Assembly (NCBI RefSeq): GCF_045920555.1
Contig: NZ_CP174509.1
Location: forward strand, 4,650,001 to 4,714,000
Length of the DNA: 64,000 nt
Source: Pseudalkalibacillus sp045920555
Lineage (GTDB): Bacteria; Bacillota; Bacilli; Bacillales; Fictibacillaceae
Reading direction: 5' to 3'
Part shown: in pieces, positions 1 to 7,916 of the stretch
Layout of the letters: each line of letters starts with the position of its first letter
Position numbering within the stretch: position 1 is the stretch's first letter
Notes under the pieces: generated by a model
What the model was told of the DNA's origin: nothing
The model's database searches: none
Seen by the model: the letters and a program-made list of their open reading frames with translations, nothing else
Position numbers and translations under genes: made by a program

Positions 1-222
1 CCTGTAGAAAAGTTCATTGCAAGTGCGAATGATGGAAAACAAATGCTTCGCGCTGCTCGAACGGAAATGGTTAAAGAAATGTACCGGAATAATCCTCCAG
101 TTGAAATGGAAGAATTTTTACAATGCAAATTGATAGATTTATTCGTAGATATTGATATCGATCGTGATTTCGGCATGTCGATCTTTGTTTTTGAAGATGA
201 TATACAAGATAGATTCTCATAA
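1..222 (+). CDS. C-terminal end of an unrecognised protein
   Basis: An open frame runs from the window edge to a TAA at 220-222, giving 73 residues that end in a hydrophobic, acidic stretch (LIDLFVDIDIDRDFGMSIFVFE). The alternating pattern and the ending in an 'iFvfE' strand faintly recall DUF2294-type small proteins, but this is only an impression and no function is assigned. The start lies outside the window. The next gene, a molybdopterin oxidoreductase, is on the same strand about 125 bp downstream, separated by a terminator-like hairpin. Confidence 0.6.
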   Translation, partial: PVEKFIASANDGKQMLRAARTEMVKEMYRNNPPVEMEEFLQCKLIDLFVDIDIDRDFGMSIFVFEDDIQDRFS

Positions 223-257
223 AAGGTTAGGCACTTGGCAGCGAACCTGTTAAAGAC

Positions 258-312
258 TCAACCACCGTTAAGTTTCTTTTGTTATTAACGAAAGGACACA
301 GCGGTGGTTTTT
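258..312 (+). terminator. Terminator-like hairpin before the FdhF/YdeP gene
   Basis: AACCACCG (from 258) can pair with CGGTGGTT, which is followed by a T run, across a loop of about 35 nt. The long loop makes it weaker than a standard intrinsic terminator. It ends just before the ribosome binding site of the next gene, so it could also act as a leader structure. Confidence 0.4.
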
Positions 313-346
313 AATGGTCAAAATTTACATCAGGAGTGATGAGTAT

Positions 347-2707
347 ATGGGTGTATCCAGACATCAGGGACCTATAAAAGCAACAAAAACACCTCAACCG
401 AAGCATTGGGTCAGTCCGATTCCCTTTGGCATAGGTAAGGTTAAACCACAACATTTCCGGGACACAATGAAAATTGCTTGGGAAAATAAAGATAATCTCG
501 GCTATGCGTCACGTATCATCACAGAAGGTGTTTGTGATGGCTGCGCATTAGGCGTATCTGGACTTTATGATCAAACCTTGAAAGGCCCTCATGTGTGTAC
601 TACCAGGTTGAACGTTCTCCGCCTGAACACAATGCCTGCATTGAAAGAAGAGATCGTTCATGCTGATATTGATCAGTTACGTAAATACAGCAGTACTGAA
701 TTGAGGAAATTAGGGCGCATCCCCTATCCCCTTATCCGTCGTAAAGGGGCAAGAAAGTTCTCACGTATTTCGTGGGATGACGCTATGGATATAATCGCTG
801 ATAAAATGAAGGCATTGGATCCGAAGCAGTATGCATTTTATTTAACATCAAGAGGAATCACGAACGAATCCTATTACACCGCAGGGAAAGTAACCCGCTT
901 CTTAGGGACGAATCATATCGATAATGCATCCCGTATATGTCATTCACCGAGTAAGACAGCATTGAAGCGTTCAATCGGTGTTGGTGCTTCCACTGCCAAT
1001 TATCAGGATTGGTTCGGGACAGATGTATTGATGTTCTGGGGAAGTGTCGCTTCAAACAGTTCACCCGTTTCAACGAAATATATGTTGGAAGCGAAAAAAA
1101 GAGGGACTAAAATCATCGTTGTAAATCCATACAGAGAACCTGCAATGGACAAATATTGGATTCCATCAAATACTGAATCTGCCTTATTCGGAACAAAAAT
1201 TGCAGACGATTTCTATCAAGTGAATGTTGGCGGGGACATTGCCTTCATGCAGGGTATCATGAAGCATTGGTTTGAAATGGAAGAAACCGAACATGGTTCA
1301 GCGATCAATCACCTTTTTGTCAAAGAACATGTCAATGGATATGATGAACTTAAAACACAGGTGCAAGAGCAATCATGGGAGGAAATCATCAAATCTTCAG
1401 GAATTTCAAAAGAGCGGATCATTCAATTATCCGTCCTGCTGGCAAAAAGTAAAAATGCTGTATTTGCATGGGCGCTGGGATTGACGATGCATTCCTTTGC
1501 AACAGACAACATTTCCCAGGTAGCGAATCTTGCCCTTTTACGCGGATTTTTAGGCCGTAAAAACAACGGTCTAATGCCATTCCGTGGTCATTCTTCTGTA
1601 CAAGGTTCTGGTGAAATGGGAGCGGATCCATTTGTATTACCGGGAAGTGGTTTCGATCCCGAAAACATCAAACGTATGGAACAGATTTGGGGCTTCGAGA
1701 TACCGAAATGGCAGGGTGACATCGTAGGCGTTACACTTGAAAATATCGTCCTTCCAGATGACCATGAACGGAAAATCAAGCTGTACTATCTATCAGGCGG
1801 AAACTTCCTGGAGACGATGCCCGATCCTGATTTTGTCGAGAAAGCATTATCGGAATTGGATATCCGTGTACACCAGGATATCATACTGAACACGTCGACT
1901 TTGGTTGATGCGAAAGAAGCTGTAATCGTACTTCCCGCGAAAACAAGGTATGAACAAGACGGCGGCGGAACGTCTACATCTACTGAGCGTATGGTCTACT
2001 TCTCTCCAGAAATCAAAGGAAATAAAAATCTGATTGAAGAAGCACGTTCCGAATGGAAAATCTACATCGATCTTGCGAAACGTATAAAGCCTGAAACAGC
2101 TCACTTAGTTGATTTTAAGACAGGTCAAGAAATACGGGATGAAATTGCGATCGCTAACAAGGACTACGACGGAATTCAACACCTGAAGAAAAAAGGTGAT
2201 GTATTTCAATGGGGGGGTGCCTGGTTATGCGAAGGCGGAATCTGCCCTACTCCAGATGGAAGAGGGAACTTGATTCCTGTCAACATTCCGGATCTAGAGA
2301 ATAAAGAAGGACAATTCGTCGTCACCTCCCGACGAGGCAAACAGTTCAACTCCATGGTCTATAAAGAAACAGATCCATTCAATAAAGCTGAGCGTTATGA
2401 CGTATTGATGAATGCTGAAGACGCTAATGATTTGAGTATCGCTGAGGGTGAAGGAATCGTCGTTTATAATGGTTTCGGCGTCTTCCAAGGCAGAGCGAAA
2501 TTCGTGGATATCGCAAGGGGGAATTTAGAAGTTCATTTCCCCGAAGGAAACTTCTTATTACCTAGAGGTAGATATGAGAAATTCGCCGGAATCCCAGACT
2601 ATAATATAACCGTCACAGTAGAAAAAGCGGAACGTTATAATGCCCGTAAAGATATACAATACCAAGAAAAAGTCATTGAAGACCTGGAAGTGGATGCCCC
2701 AAGTTAA
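347..2707 (+). CDS. FdhF/YdeP family molybdopterin oxidoreductase
   Basis: The 786-residue protein belongs to the molybdopterin oxidoreductases related to formate dehydrogenase H and E. coli YdeP. Cys63 and Cys66 (CDGC) lie in the N-terminal region, and a Cys-containing SRICHSPS segment around residue 198 sits where catalytic Mo-ligand Cys/Sec residues occur in relatives. A C-terminal molydop-binding domain starts near residue 670. Only part of a [4Fe-4S] ligand pattern is evident. The start is set at 347 because AGGAG lies a proper distance upstream; an upstream ATG at 314 has none. The substrate is unknown: YdeP-type enzymes are linked to acid resistance in E. coli, and formate activity should not be assumed. 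A separate true formate dehydrogenase lies at 43176-46133. Confidence 0.85.
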   Translation: MGVSRHQGPIKATKTPQPKHWVSPIPFGIGKVKPQHFRDTMKIAWENKDNLGYASRIITEGVCDGCALGVSGLYDQTLKGPHVCTTRLNVLRLNTMPALKEEIVHADIDQLRKYSSTELRKLGRIPYPLIRRKGARKFSRISWDDAMDIIADKMKALDPKQYAFYLTSRGITNESYYTAGKVTRFLGTNHIDNASRICHSPSKTALKRSIGVGASTANYQDWFGTDVLMFWGSVASNSSPVSTKYMLEAKKRGTKIIVVNPYREPAMDKYWIPSNTESALFGTKIADDFYQVNVGGDIAFMQGIMKHWFEMEETEHGSAINHLFVKEHVNGYDELKTQVQEQSWEEIIKSSGISKERIIQLSVLLAKSKNAVFAWALGLTMHSFATDNISQVANLALLRGFLGRKNNGLMPFRGHSSVQGSGEMGADPFVLPGSGFDPENIKRMEQIWGFEIPKWQGDIVGVTLENIVLPDDHERKIKLYYLSGGNFLETMPDPDFVEKALSELDIRVHQDIILNTSTLVDAKEAVIVLPAKTRYEQDGGGTSTSTERMVYFSPEIKGNKNLIEEARSEWKIYIDLAKRIKPETAHLVDFKTGQEIRDEIAIANKDYDGIQHLKKKGDVFQWGGAWLCEGGICPTPDGRGNLIPVNIPDLENKEGQFVVTSRRGKQFNSMVYKETDPFNKAERYDVLMNAEDANDLSIAEGEGIVVYNGFGVFQGRAKFVDIARGNLEVHFPEGNFLLPRGRYEKFAGIPDYNITVTVEKAERYNARKDIQYQEKVIEDLEVDAPS

Positions 2708-2723
2708 AAATATAAAGAAAACT

Positions 2724-2785
2724 TGGCTGAGCCAACCTTAGTTGCCCTTATACTGAAGAAAGCCCTAGTTTCTTTAGTGTGAATG
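2724..2785 (+). repeat. Short repeat module containing ACTGAAGAAAG
   Basis: The segment has a GCTGAGCC/TTAGTT start, then TACTGAAGAAAG and a TTTCTTTAGTG partner that can fold back on it. Similar segments occur at about 42472-42520 (GGCTGAGCCTAACTGAAGAAAG) and 53466-53512 (TTAGCTGAACTTATACTGAAG). All lie directly downstream of genes or inside larger repeats. Confidence 0.45.
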
Positions 2786-2818
2786 AAAGCCCCTGCTTAA
2801 AGGGGCTTTTTATTTTTT
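2786..2818 (+). terminator. Intrinsic terminator of the FdhF/YdeP gene
   Basis: AAAGCCCC (2786-2793) pairs with GGGGCTTT (2802-2809) and is followed by a T-rich tail. It lies 80 bp after the stop codon. Confidence 0.85.
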
Positions 2819-2988
2819 ATCTCGATTTATCTTAAAAAGGTCTAAACGACAAAATTAGAAATCATCTGCAAAAATCGAGAAATAATCTACAAAATAAAAG
2901 ATTACTACCTAACGCTTCAGATATCCACTAAATTCCAACAACAAGATGGAAAAAGAGCACTAACTGAATGGTGCCCTATAACTTGGGG

Positions 2989-4410
2989 TTAATATGGTTT
3001 TGTAGCATTATCGATTTCATCAAGATGCATAAGCCTTTGCAACGGCTTGGAAAGTACAAGCAAGACTAGACCAAGTACGATTGCTGCAATTCCGAGATAC
3101 ATGAAAATTTCAAGGTAACCGAACTCCGTTGTCAAGGATGCAATGTAACCTGCCATATAATTCGCAGCAGCGTTACTTAAGAACCATACACCCATCAATA
3201 ATGAAGCGATTTTGATCGGCGCCATCTTACTTACCAGCGACAAACCGATCGGTGATAACGATAATTCACCCAGCGTATGAAGCAAGTAAGTCACGATCAT
3301 GAACATCATTGTTACTTTGATCGGATCCGCTTCATTGCTTCCAGACATCATGACTGCGGGGACCATCACCATGAAGCCTGCTCCGAGTAAAATCAAACCA
3401 AATGCCATTTTTGTCGGTATCGCAAAATCTCCACGTTTCGTTCTGGATAATTTAAGCCAGAAAGCCGAAACGATTGGTGCCAATAATAAAATGAATAATG
3501 GGTTCAGTGACTGGAAGAACGATACAGGCACTTCAAACCCGAAGATCGTACGGTCCACAAAGTCCCGTGTATAAAGTGTAAACGATGCACCTGCTTGTTC
3601 AAATCCAGCCCAGAACATGACAGTGAAACATGCAAGGATCAAGATGACTGCTGTTCGATGCTTCTCGTGACGAGACAATGGCTTTGGTTTTGCCGTTTCG
3701 TCAAGAGAAGGTTTCGCTTTTGCAGACGCAGGTTTCGTTCCGATGTCTCCCAAGTATTTCTTGGATAATGCGTTGAATGTCACCTGGCCGATGATCATAC
3801 CGATCGAAGAAGCCAAGAACGCATATTTGAAACCGAATACTTCCACTCCGCCTGTATTCGAGTAGAACCAGTTCGCATAGATCAATCCAGCGACAAGCGG
3901 TGAGAAGAATGCCCCAAGGTTGATCCCCATATAGAAGATCGTGAAAGCTGAGTCTTTTCTAGGGTCATTCTTAGAGTACAGTTCTCCAACCAGAGTGGAT
4001 ATGTTCGGCTTGAAGAAACCGTTTCCAATAATCAATAATAGAAGTCCGAGATATAAGCCCCATTGAGCTTGTACTGCGAATAATGTGAAATCCCCAAGCG
4101 CCATGGTGATCCCACCGATTGTGATCGCTGTCCTCAGACCCATCATTTTGTCAGTCAAATAACCACCAATTAAAGGTGTGAAATAAACTAATCCTGTATA
4201 AAGTCCGTATAGCTGCAGGGCCGAACTCTTGTCCATCCCCAGGCCGCCGCTGAACAATTCAGCTGTCAAGTAAAGTACGAGAATGGAACGCATTCCATAG
4301 AAACTGTAGCGTTCCCACATTTCTGTAATGAACAATAAAAAAAGACCTTTCGGATGTTTTTGCTTCTTTTTCGTTGCCACATCCGAATTTTCGTTGATCG
4401 TTCTCTCCAT
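2989..4410 (-). CDS. dtpT: POT family di/tripeptide:proton symporter
   Basis: The 473-residue polytopic membrane protein is of the proton-dependent oligopeptide transporter family, importing di- and tripeptides with protons. The family ExxER motif is present as E30-M-W-E33-R34 in the first membrane helix, followed by YSFYGMR. A long central cytoplasmic loop is rich in Lys, Pro and Ala, as in bacterial DtpT proteins. The start is set at 4410, where AGGAGG lies 6 nt upstream; a longer frame reaching 4458 has no ribosome site. It appears monocistronic. The closest B. subtilis relative by family is YclF/DtpT. Confidence 0.9.
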   Translation of the reverse strand: MERTINENSDVATKKKQKHPKGLFLLFITEMWERYSFYGMRSILVLYLTAELFSGGLGMDKSSALQLYGLYTGLVYFTPLIGGYLTDKMMGLRTAITIGGITMALGDFTLFAVQAQWGLYLGLLLLIIGNGFFKPNISTLVGELYSKNDPRKDSAFTIFYMGINLGAFFSPLVAGLIYANWFYSNTGGVEVFGFKYAFLASSIGMIIGQVTFNALSKKYLGDIGTKPASAKAKPSLDETAKPKPLSRHEKHRTAVILILACFTVMFWAGFEQAGASFTLYTRDFVDRTIFGFEVPVSFFQSLNPLFILLLAPIVSAFWLKLSRTKRGDFAIPTKMAFGLILLGAGFMVMVPAVMMSGSNEADPIKVTMMFMIVTYLLHTLGELSLSPIGLSLVSKMAPIKIASLLMGVWFLSNAAANYMAGYIASLTTEFGYLEIFMYLGIAAIVLGLVLLVLSKPLQRLMHLDEIDNATKPY

Positions 4411-4565
4411 GATGTTCCTCCTAGCTGTAAAAGTTTGTCCATTAGTTAATATTTCCAATTAACTACAGATGATCACTTTTAGTGTTTCGATAAAAAATGG
4501 TTGAAAGTAGGAGTAAGGAAAAAAGTAAAAATTTAGAGAAAAGTTTGCCATTTTTCCGAACCATA

Positions 4566-5306
4566 TTAATTATGGAGCAATCTCAATGTCGTGGATAAAG
4601 GTAAATGATCCGAAGCCTTACTGTTCGTTTCTACTACTTTGGCCTCTAATACTTCAAAAAAATCATTCATGAAAATATAATCCAATTTCATTCTGGGCCG
4701 CCTTGATGGAAAGGTGTAACCTGACCCTCCATTTCCTTGTTGTTCCTCCCAGGTATCCTTCAATTGCTCCGTAACCAATTTCCAACTGCTTGAATAAGGT
4801 TTCATATTCCAATCTCCCATAATGACGGAGGGTTTCACATCTTGCGTAACACGTTCCAGGATGAATTCCGTTTGTTTCGAATGCAAAAACGGAGCGAAAC
4901 TTAAATGTGTGATATAGATGGCTACCTCCCGTTTTTCTATCTCTACGATCACTTTGAGCAGCGACCTGTCTTCAACGATCCGAGGCAAAAAATCAAATGG
5001 ATAATTATCAGACGTTATGATTGGAAACCGGGTAAGGATTGCACTGCCATATTGGCGAATATCCCCTTCTTTCTTCCCCCTCCTCGTTATGGATGGACCA
5101 AACACATACCCCATATTGAGGTCTTTTGCAATCCATTCCGCTTGATCGACAAACTCACTTCTCTTCGAAAATTCTTTATCCACTTCATTCAAGCCGATAA
5201 TATCAGCTTTTGAGTTCTTCAATACCTGACTGATCCTTTGTAAATTATGATTCTTGTCCATTCCTTTTCCATGCCGGATATTAAAGGTCATTATTTTTAA
5301 TTCCAT
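4566..5306 (-). CDS. Endonuclease/exonuclease/phosphatase family hydrolase
   Basis: This 246-residue protein has the family motifs in order: an N-terminal MTFNIRHG strand with the metal-binding Asn, GLNEVD with the catalytic Glu, GDWNMKP with Asp/Asn, and a C-terminal SDHLPL with the catalytic His. The fold cleaves phosphodiester or phosphomonoester bonds (nucleases, sphingomyelinases, inositol phosphatases). No signal peptide is seen, so it is probably cytoplasmic. The start at ATG 5306 is preferred over a GTG three codons earlier because GGGTGA lies 5 nt before it. It is divergent from the alkaline-phosphatase-like gene. The substrate cannot be told from the sequence. Confidence 0.8.
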   Translation of the reverse strand: MELKIMTFNIRHGKGMDKNHNLQRISQVLKNSKADIIGLNEVDKEFSKRSEFVDQAEWIAKDLNMGYVFGPSITRRGKKEGDIRQYGSAILTRFPIITSDNYPFDFLPRIVEDRSLLKVIVEIEKREVAIYITHLSFAPFLHSKQTEFILERVTQDVKPSVIMGDWNMKPYSSSWKLVTEQLKDTWEEQQGNGGSGYTFPSRRPRMKLDYIFMNDFFEVLEAKVVETNSKASDHLPLSTTLRLLHN

Positions 5307-5391
5307 TGAAATCACCCATTTAGACTTATTAAATCTATTTATTTTGAAACAATAAGAACAATGTACGTAAAATAAAAAGGATGGTAACTTT

Positions 5392-6879
5392 ATGTCAAGC
5401 TCAGCAACCGGAAATTCTCAAAATAAACCAATCATCATGCTTATCGTTGATACTTTGATGGATGAAACCTTGCAAAAAGCGATTGAAAATGATAAAGCCC
5501 CTGCCTTTCAATTCTTTATGGAGAAAGGCCAATACTTTCCCGATCTCGTCAGCCCTTTCCCTACAATGTCCGTAACTGTAGATACAAGTTTGCTGACCGG
5601 GACATATCCAGATCAGCACAACCTTCCGGGATTAGTATGGTTCGACAAACAGGAGAATCGGCTCATCAATTATGGAAGCTCTTTTCAGGAATGTCGTAAA
5701 CTCGGCATTCATCAAACCCTGGAAGACGCATTCTTCAATATGAATAACAAGCATATCAATCAGGATGTTGAAACCATTCATGAAACACTGTGGGAACAAG
5801 AACTCGAATCAACCTCGATCAATGCGCTCGTTTTCAGAGGAAATACCAACCATTATTACAAGTTCCCTCTGCTGGTGAAGTGGTTTGCACGTATGAACGA
5901 CAATCTTGCTGTAAAAGCTTCAGAAGGTTTCACTTACGGAAGGTTCTCAAAATACATACCTTCTAACCAAAATCAACATTTCTGGCAACGATTCGGCTTC
6001 AACAATACGTTTTCTACCCAAGAACTGCTCCATCTTATCGAAAGGGACAAGGTTTCTCCTTTTACAATTGTATATTTGCCAGATTTGGATAAATGGATTC
6101 ATAAACATGGACGTATGTATACAAAAGGGATCGAAAAGGTAGATCACCAATTGCAGAATGTGTTGAATTCCTTTGATTCATGGGAAGAAGCACTAGAAAA
6201 ATACACTTGGATCCTCCTGGGTGATAACGGCCAAGCTTGGATCGATTCGGATAAACAAAAAGCATTGGTTGATTTGAGAAACATGTTCAATGACTATAAA
6301 ATCATGAAATTGAATAAAGGAGTCATGCCAGAGGACCAGATCATTCTGGGAGTAAACGAGAGAATGACGTTCATTTATACGTTGGATTCCAAGAATCTCC
6401 CTGTTTCGGATTTCGTGCCGTACTTGGAAAAAGACGAGCGGATCGATATGATCGCCTGGAAAAATAGTGATTGGATCGAAATCAGATCCGGTACACAAAA
6501 AGGAAAGCTGAAATTCCGTCCGGATGGGGATTATAAGGATGATTATGACCAGGAATGGTCAATTGAAGGAGATCCGGCGTTATTGGATATTGACTTGGGT
6601 GATAAACATATCAAATATGGCGAATATCCCGACACATTGGCTCGTATTGCCAGCTGCTTGAACTCCCACGAAGGGGATTATCTTATTGCAAGTGTCAAAC
6701 CAGGATATGAATTTATTGGAGAAGGTTCACCAACCCATGTAGGAGGCGCAAGCCATGGGGGGCTGCATCGACAAGACTCACTGATTCCGATGATCGTGAC
6801 AGGGACGGATTCCAGTCCAGAATATCTACGGATGATCGATTTGAAAAAATGGATATTATCGATGTTAGTAAAACAATAA
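5392..6879 (+). CDS. Alkaline phosphatase superfamily phosphodiesterase/phosphatase
   Basis: The 495-residue protein is related to the type I phosphodiesterase/nucleotide pyrophosphatase group. It shows the metal-binding Asp in IIMLIVDTLMDE near residue 20, a nucleophile Ser/Thr segment in FPTMSVTVDTSLLTG around residue 63, then GDNGQ and a late GGASHGG with the His ligand. There is no signal peptide or membrane helix, so the enzyme is likely intracellular. AAGGATGG precedes the ATG. The substrate is unknown. It is divergent from the EEP-type hydrolase upstream, and both could act in phosphoester turnover, which is inference from proximity only. Confidence 0.82.
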   Translation: MSSSATGNSQNKPIIMLIVDTLMDETLQKAIENDKAPAFQFFMEKGQYFPDLVSPFPTMSVTVDTSLLTGTYPDQHNLPGLVWFDKQENRLINYGSSFQECRKLGIHQTLEDAFFNMNNKHINQDVETIHETLWEQELESTSINALVFRGNTNHYYKFPLLVKWFARMNDNLAVKASEGFTYGRFSKYIPSNQNQHFWQRFGFNNTFSTQELLHLIERDKVSPFTIVYLPDLDKWIHKHGRMYTKGIEKVDHQLQNVLNSFDSWEEALEKYTWILLGDNGQAWIDSDKQKALVDLRNMFNDYKIMKLNKGVMPEDQIILGVNERMTFIYTLDSKNLPVSDFVPYLEKDERIDMIAWKNSDWIEIRSGTQKGKLKFRPDGDYKDDYDQEWSIEGDPALLDIDLGDKHIKYGEYPDTLARIASCLNSHEGDYLIASVKPGYEFIGEGSPTHVGGASHGGLHRQDSLIPMIVTGTDSSPEYLRMIDLKKWILSMLVKQ

Positions 6880-6957
6880 CCTAATTGCGATACGTATAGG
6901 TCTTTAACACAAAACAAATATTATTATTATTGGAAACCAAAAGGAGGTGGCCTATAA

Positions 6958-7137
6958 ATGGACGCACGCCGTGCTCAAGAAATCACATCATCACCTGCCA
7001 TGATCGATGTAACTTATAATGGACAACATGTGTACATCGAACATGTTGATCAATCAAACGGAAAAGCTACGATCCATCCTCTTGATAATCCGGACAAAAA
7101 AGAAAGCGTTTCTGTAGACAGCTTAATGGAACAATAG
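6958..7137 (+). CDS. sspH: H-type small acid-soluble spore protein
   Basis: The 59-residue protein begins MDARRAQEITSSP and has the family core VTYNGQHVYIEHVDQSNGKA. Length and pattern match SspH, a minor DNA-associated or core protein of endospores made in the forespore. The ribosome site AAAGGAGGTGG lies just before the ATG and an intrinsic terminator follows directly, so it is a single-gene unit. In B. subtilis this class is forespore-sigma controlled; no convincing sigma-G promoter could be identified here. The gene marks the organism as a spore former. Confidence 0.9.
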   Translation: MDARRAQEITSSPAMIDVTYNGQHVYIEHVDQSNGKATIHPLDNPDKKESVSVDSLMEQ

Positions 7138-7151
7138 GACATCCATGATCC

Positions 7152-7177
7152 TCCCCACTCAAAAGTGGGGTTTTTGT
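7152..7177 (+). terminator. Terminator of sspH
   Basis: CCCCAC (7153-7158) pairs with GTGGGG (7165-7170), followed by TTTTTG, 15 bp after the stop codon. Confidence 0.9.
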
Positions 7178-7211
7178 TTTCCAAAAGCAACGTATAAGAC
7201 TATACCGTTAA

Positions 7212-7236
7212 GTTTGAAAAATAAGCTAAAGGGGAA
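7212..7236 (+). promoter_or_regulatory. Candidate sigma-B promoter of the stress protein gene
   Basis: GTTTGA, 13 nt, then GGGGAA resembles the sigma-B pattern GTTTAA-N12..14-GGGTAT (5/6 and 4/6 matches). It lies about 160 bp before the universal stress protein gene, which suits a general-stress promoter with a long leader. Assignment is by eye only. Confidence 0.4.
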
Positions 7237-7262
7237 AACATTACAAAAGGAGGAGTTTCATC

Positions 7263-7268
7263 ATGTGA
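7263..7268 (+). other. Start-stop element (ATG TGA) with strong ribosome site
   Basis: AAAAGGAGGAG lies about 7 nt before an ATG whose next codon is TGA, so a ribosome loaded here would terminate at once. No other in-frame start follows. It is in the leader of the universal stress protein gene. Such minimal reading frames can stall ribosomes or shield RNA; it could also be a chance relic. Confidence 0.4.
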
Positions 7269-7312
7269 TTTGAACTCGGATCTAAAGACAGGAGGTGAAC
7301 CCCTAAGGCCGT

Positions 7313-7402
7313 ATGTTAGTACACGTACATCCTGTCCCCTCAATACCTGAATTCAAATATGCAAGCGAACTTTTGAGAGGAAGGAAAGGAGAATGGACAT
7401 GA
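7313..7402 (+). CDS. Possible 29-codon leader peptide overlapping the stress gene start
   Basis: An ATG at 7313 opens a 29-residue frame (MLVHVHPVPSIPEFKYASEL...) whose TGA overlaps the usp start codon as ATGA at 7399-7402, a classic translational coupling arrangement. The ATG sits in a region bounded by GACAGGA (7287-7293) and TCCTGTC (7330-7336), which can pair and hide the AGGAGGTGA at 7290-7298. That ribosome site is rather far (about 14 nt) from the ATG, which counts against efficient translation. The peptide resembles no known family. Confidence 0.3.
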   Translation: MLVHVHPVPSIPEFKYASELLRGRKGEWT

Positions 7403-7860
7403 AGTACTATAATATCCTGATTCCGATTGATGGCTCTGATGGAAGTAAGAAGGCCTTAGAAACAGGTGCAGAGATTGCAAAAATGTCCAATGGTGAACTG
7501 ACTTTGGTTTATGTAGACGAAGATCTTGCACTCGCTCCTTATGGTGTAGGCCATACCCTAAGCGGCGATAATACGGCGGTTTTACGTGATAACCTGAGAG
7601 AAGTCGATACCAGCGTGGAACGGAATGAACAAAAATTGAAAGAAGCGAAAGAATATGTTGAACCGCTCTACAACAATGTGAAAATCGAATTACTTGCAGG
7701 TGAACCGGCAAAATCGATCTGTGAATATGCTGAAGACCAAAAAACCGATCTTATCGTGATTGGAAGTCGCGGTCTAAGCGGATTGAAGAAATTAATGTTA
7801 GGCAGCGTCAGCCAAAAGGTCGTATCTGAAGCTGATTGCCATGTACTAGTTGCGAAGTGA
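7399..7860 (+). CDS. Universal stress protein (UspA family)
   Basis: The 153-residue protein has the Usp fold: an N-terminal ILIPIDGSDGSKKAL segment and the C-terminal ATP-binding motif GSRGLSGLKKLMLGSVS, which fits the G-2x-G-9x-G(S/T) pattern of ATP-binding members. It is probably cytoplasmic and works in stress or dormancy, though the exact role of Bacillus Usp proteins is poorly defined. ATG 7399 is chosen because AAGGAG is about 7 nt upstream; the ATG two codons earlier is too close to it. The leader is unusual, with a start-stop element, a hairpin and an overlapping short frame. Confidence 0.88.
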   Translation: MKYYNILIPIDGSDGSKKALETGAEIAKMSNGELTLVYVDEDLALAPYGVGHTLSGDNTAVLRDNLREVDTSVERNEQKLKEAKEYVEPLYNNVKIELLAGEPAKSICEYAEDQKTDLIVIGSRGLSGLKKLMLGSVSQKVVSEADCHVLVAK

Positions 7861-7877
7861 CTGTCTCATAAAAACAA

Positions 7878-7909
7878 ATAGCCTCTCGCTATTTCGTGAG
7901 AGGCTTTAG
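7878..7909. terminator. Shared terminator between usp and the SGNH hydrolase gene
   Basis: GCCTCTC (7881-7887) pairs with GAGAGGC (7898-7904). A short T stretch follows on the plus strand and a better T-rich tail on the minus strand, so it can serve both convergent genes. Confidence 0.75.
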
Positions 7910-7916
7910 TTATACC

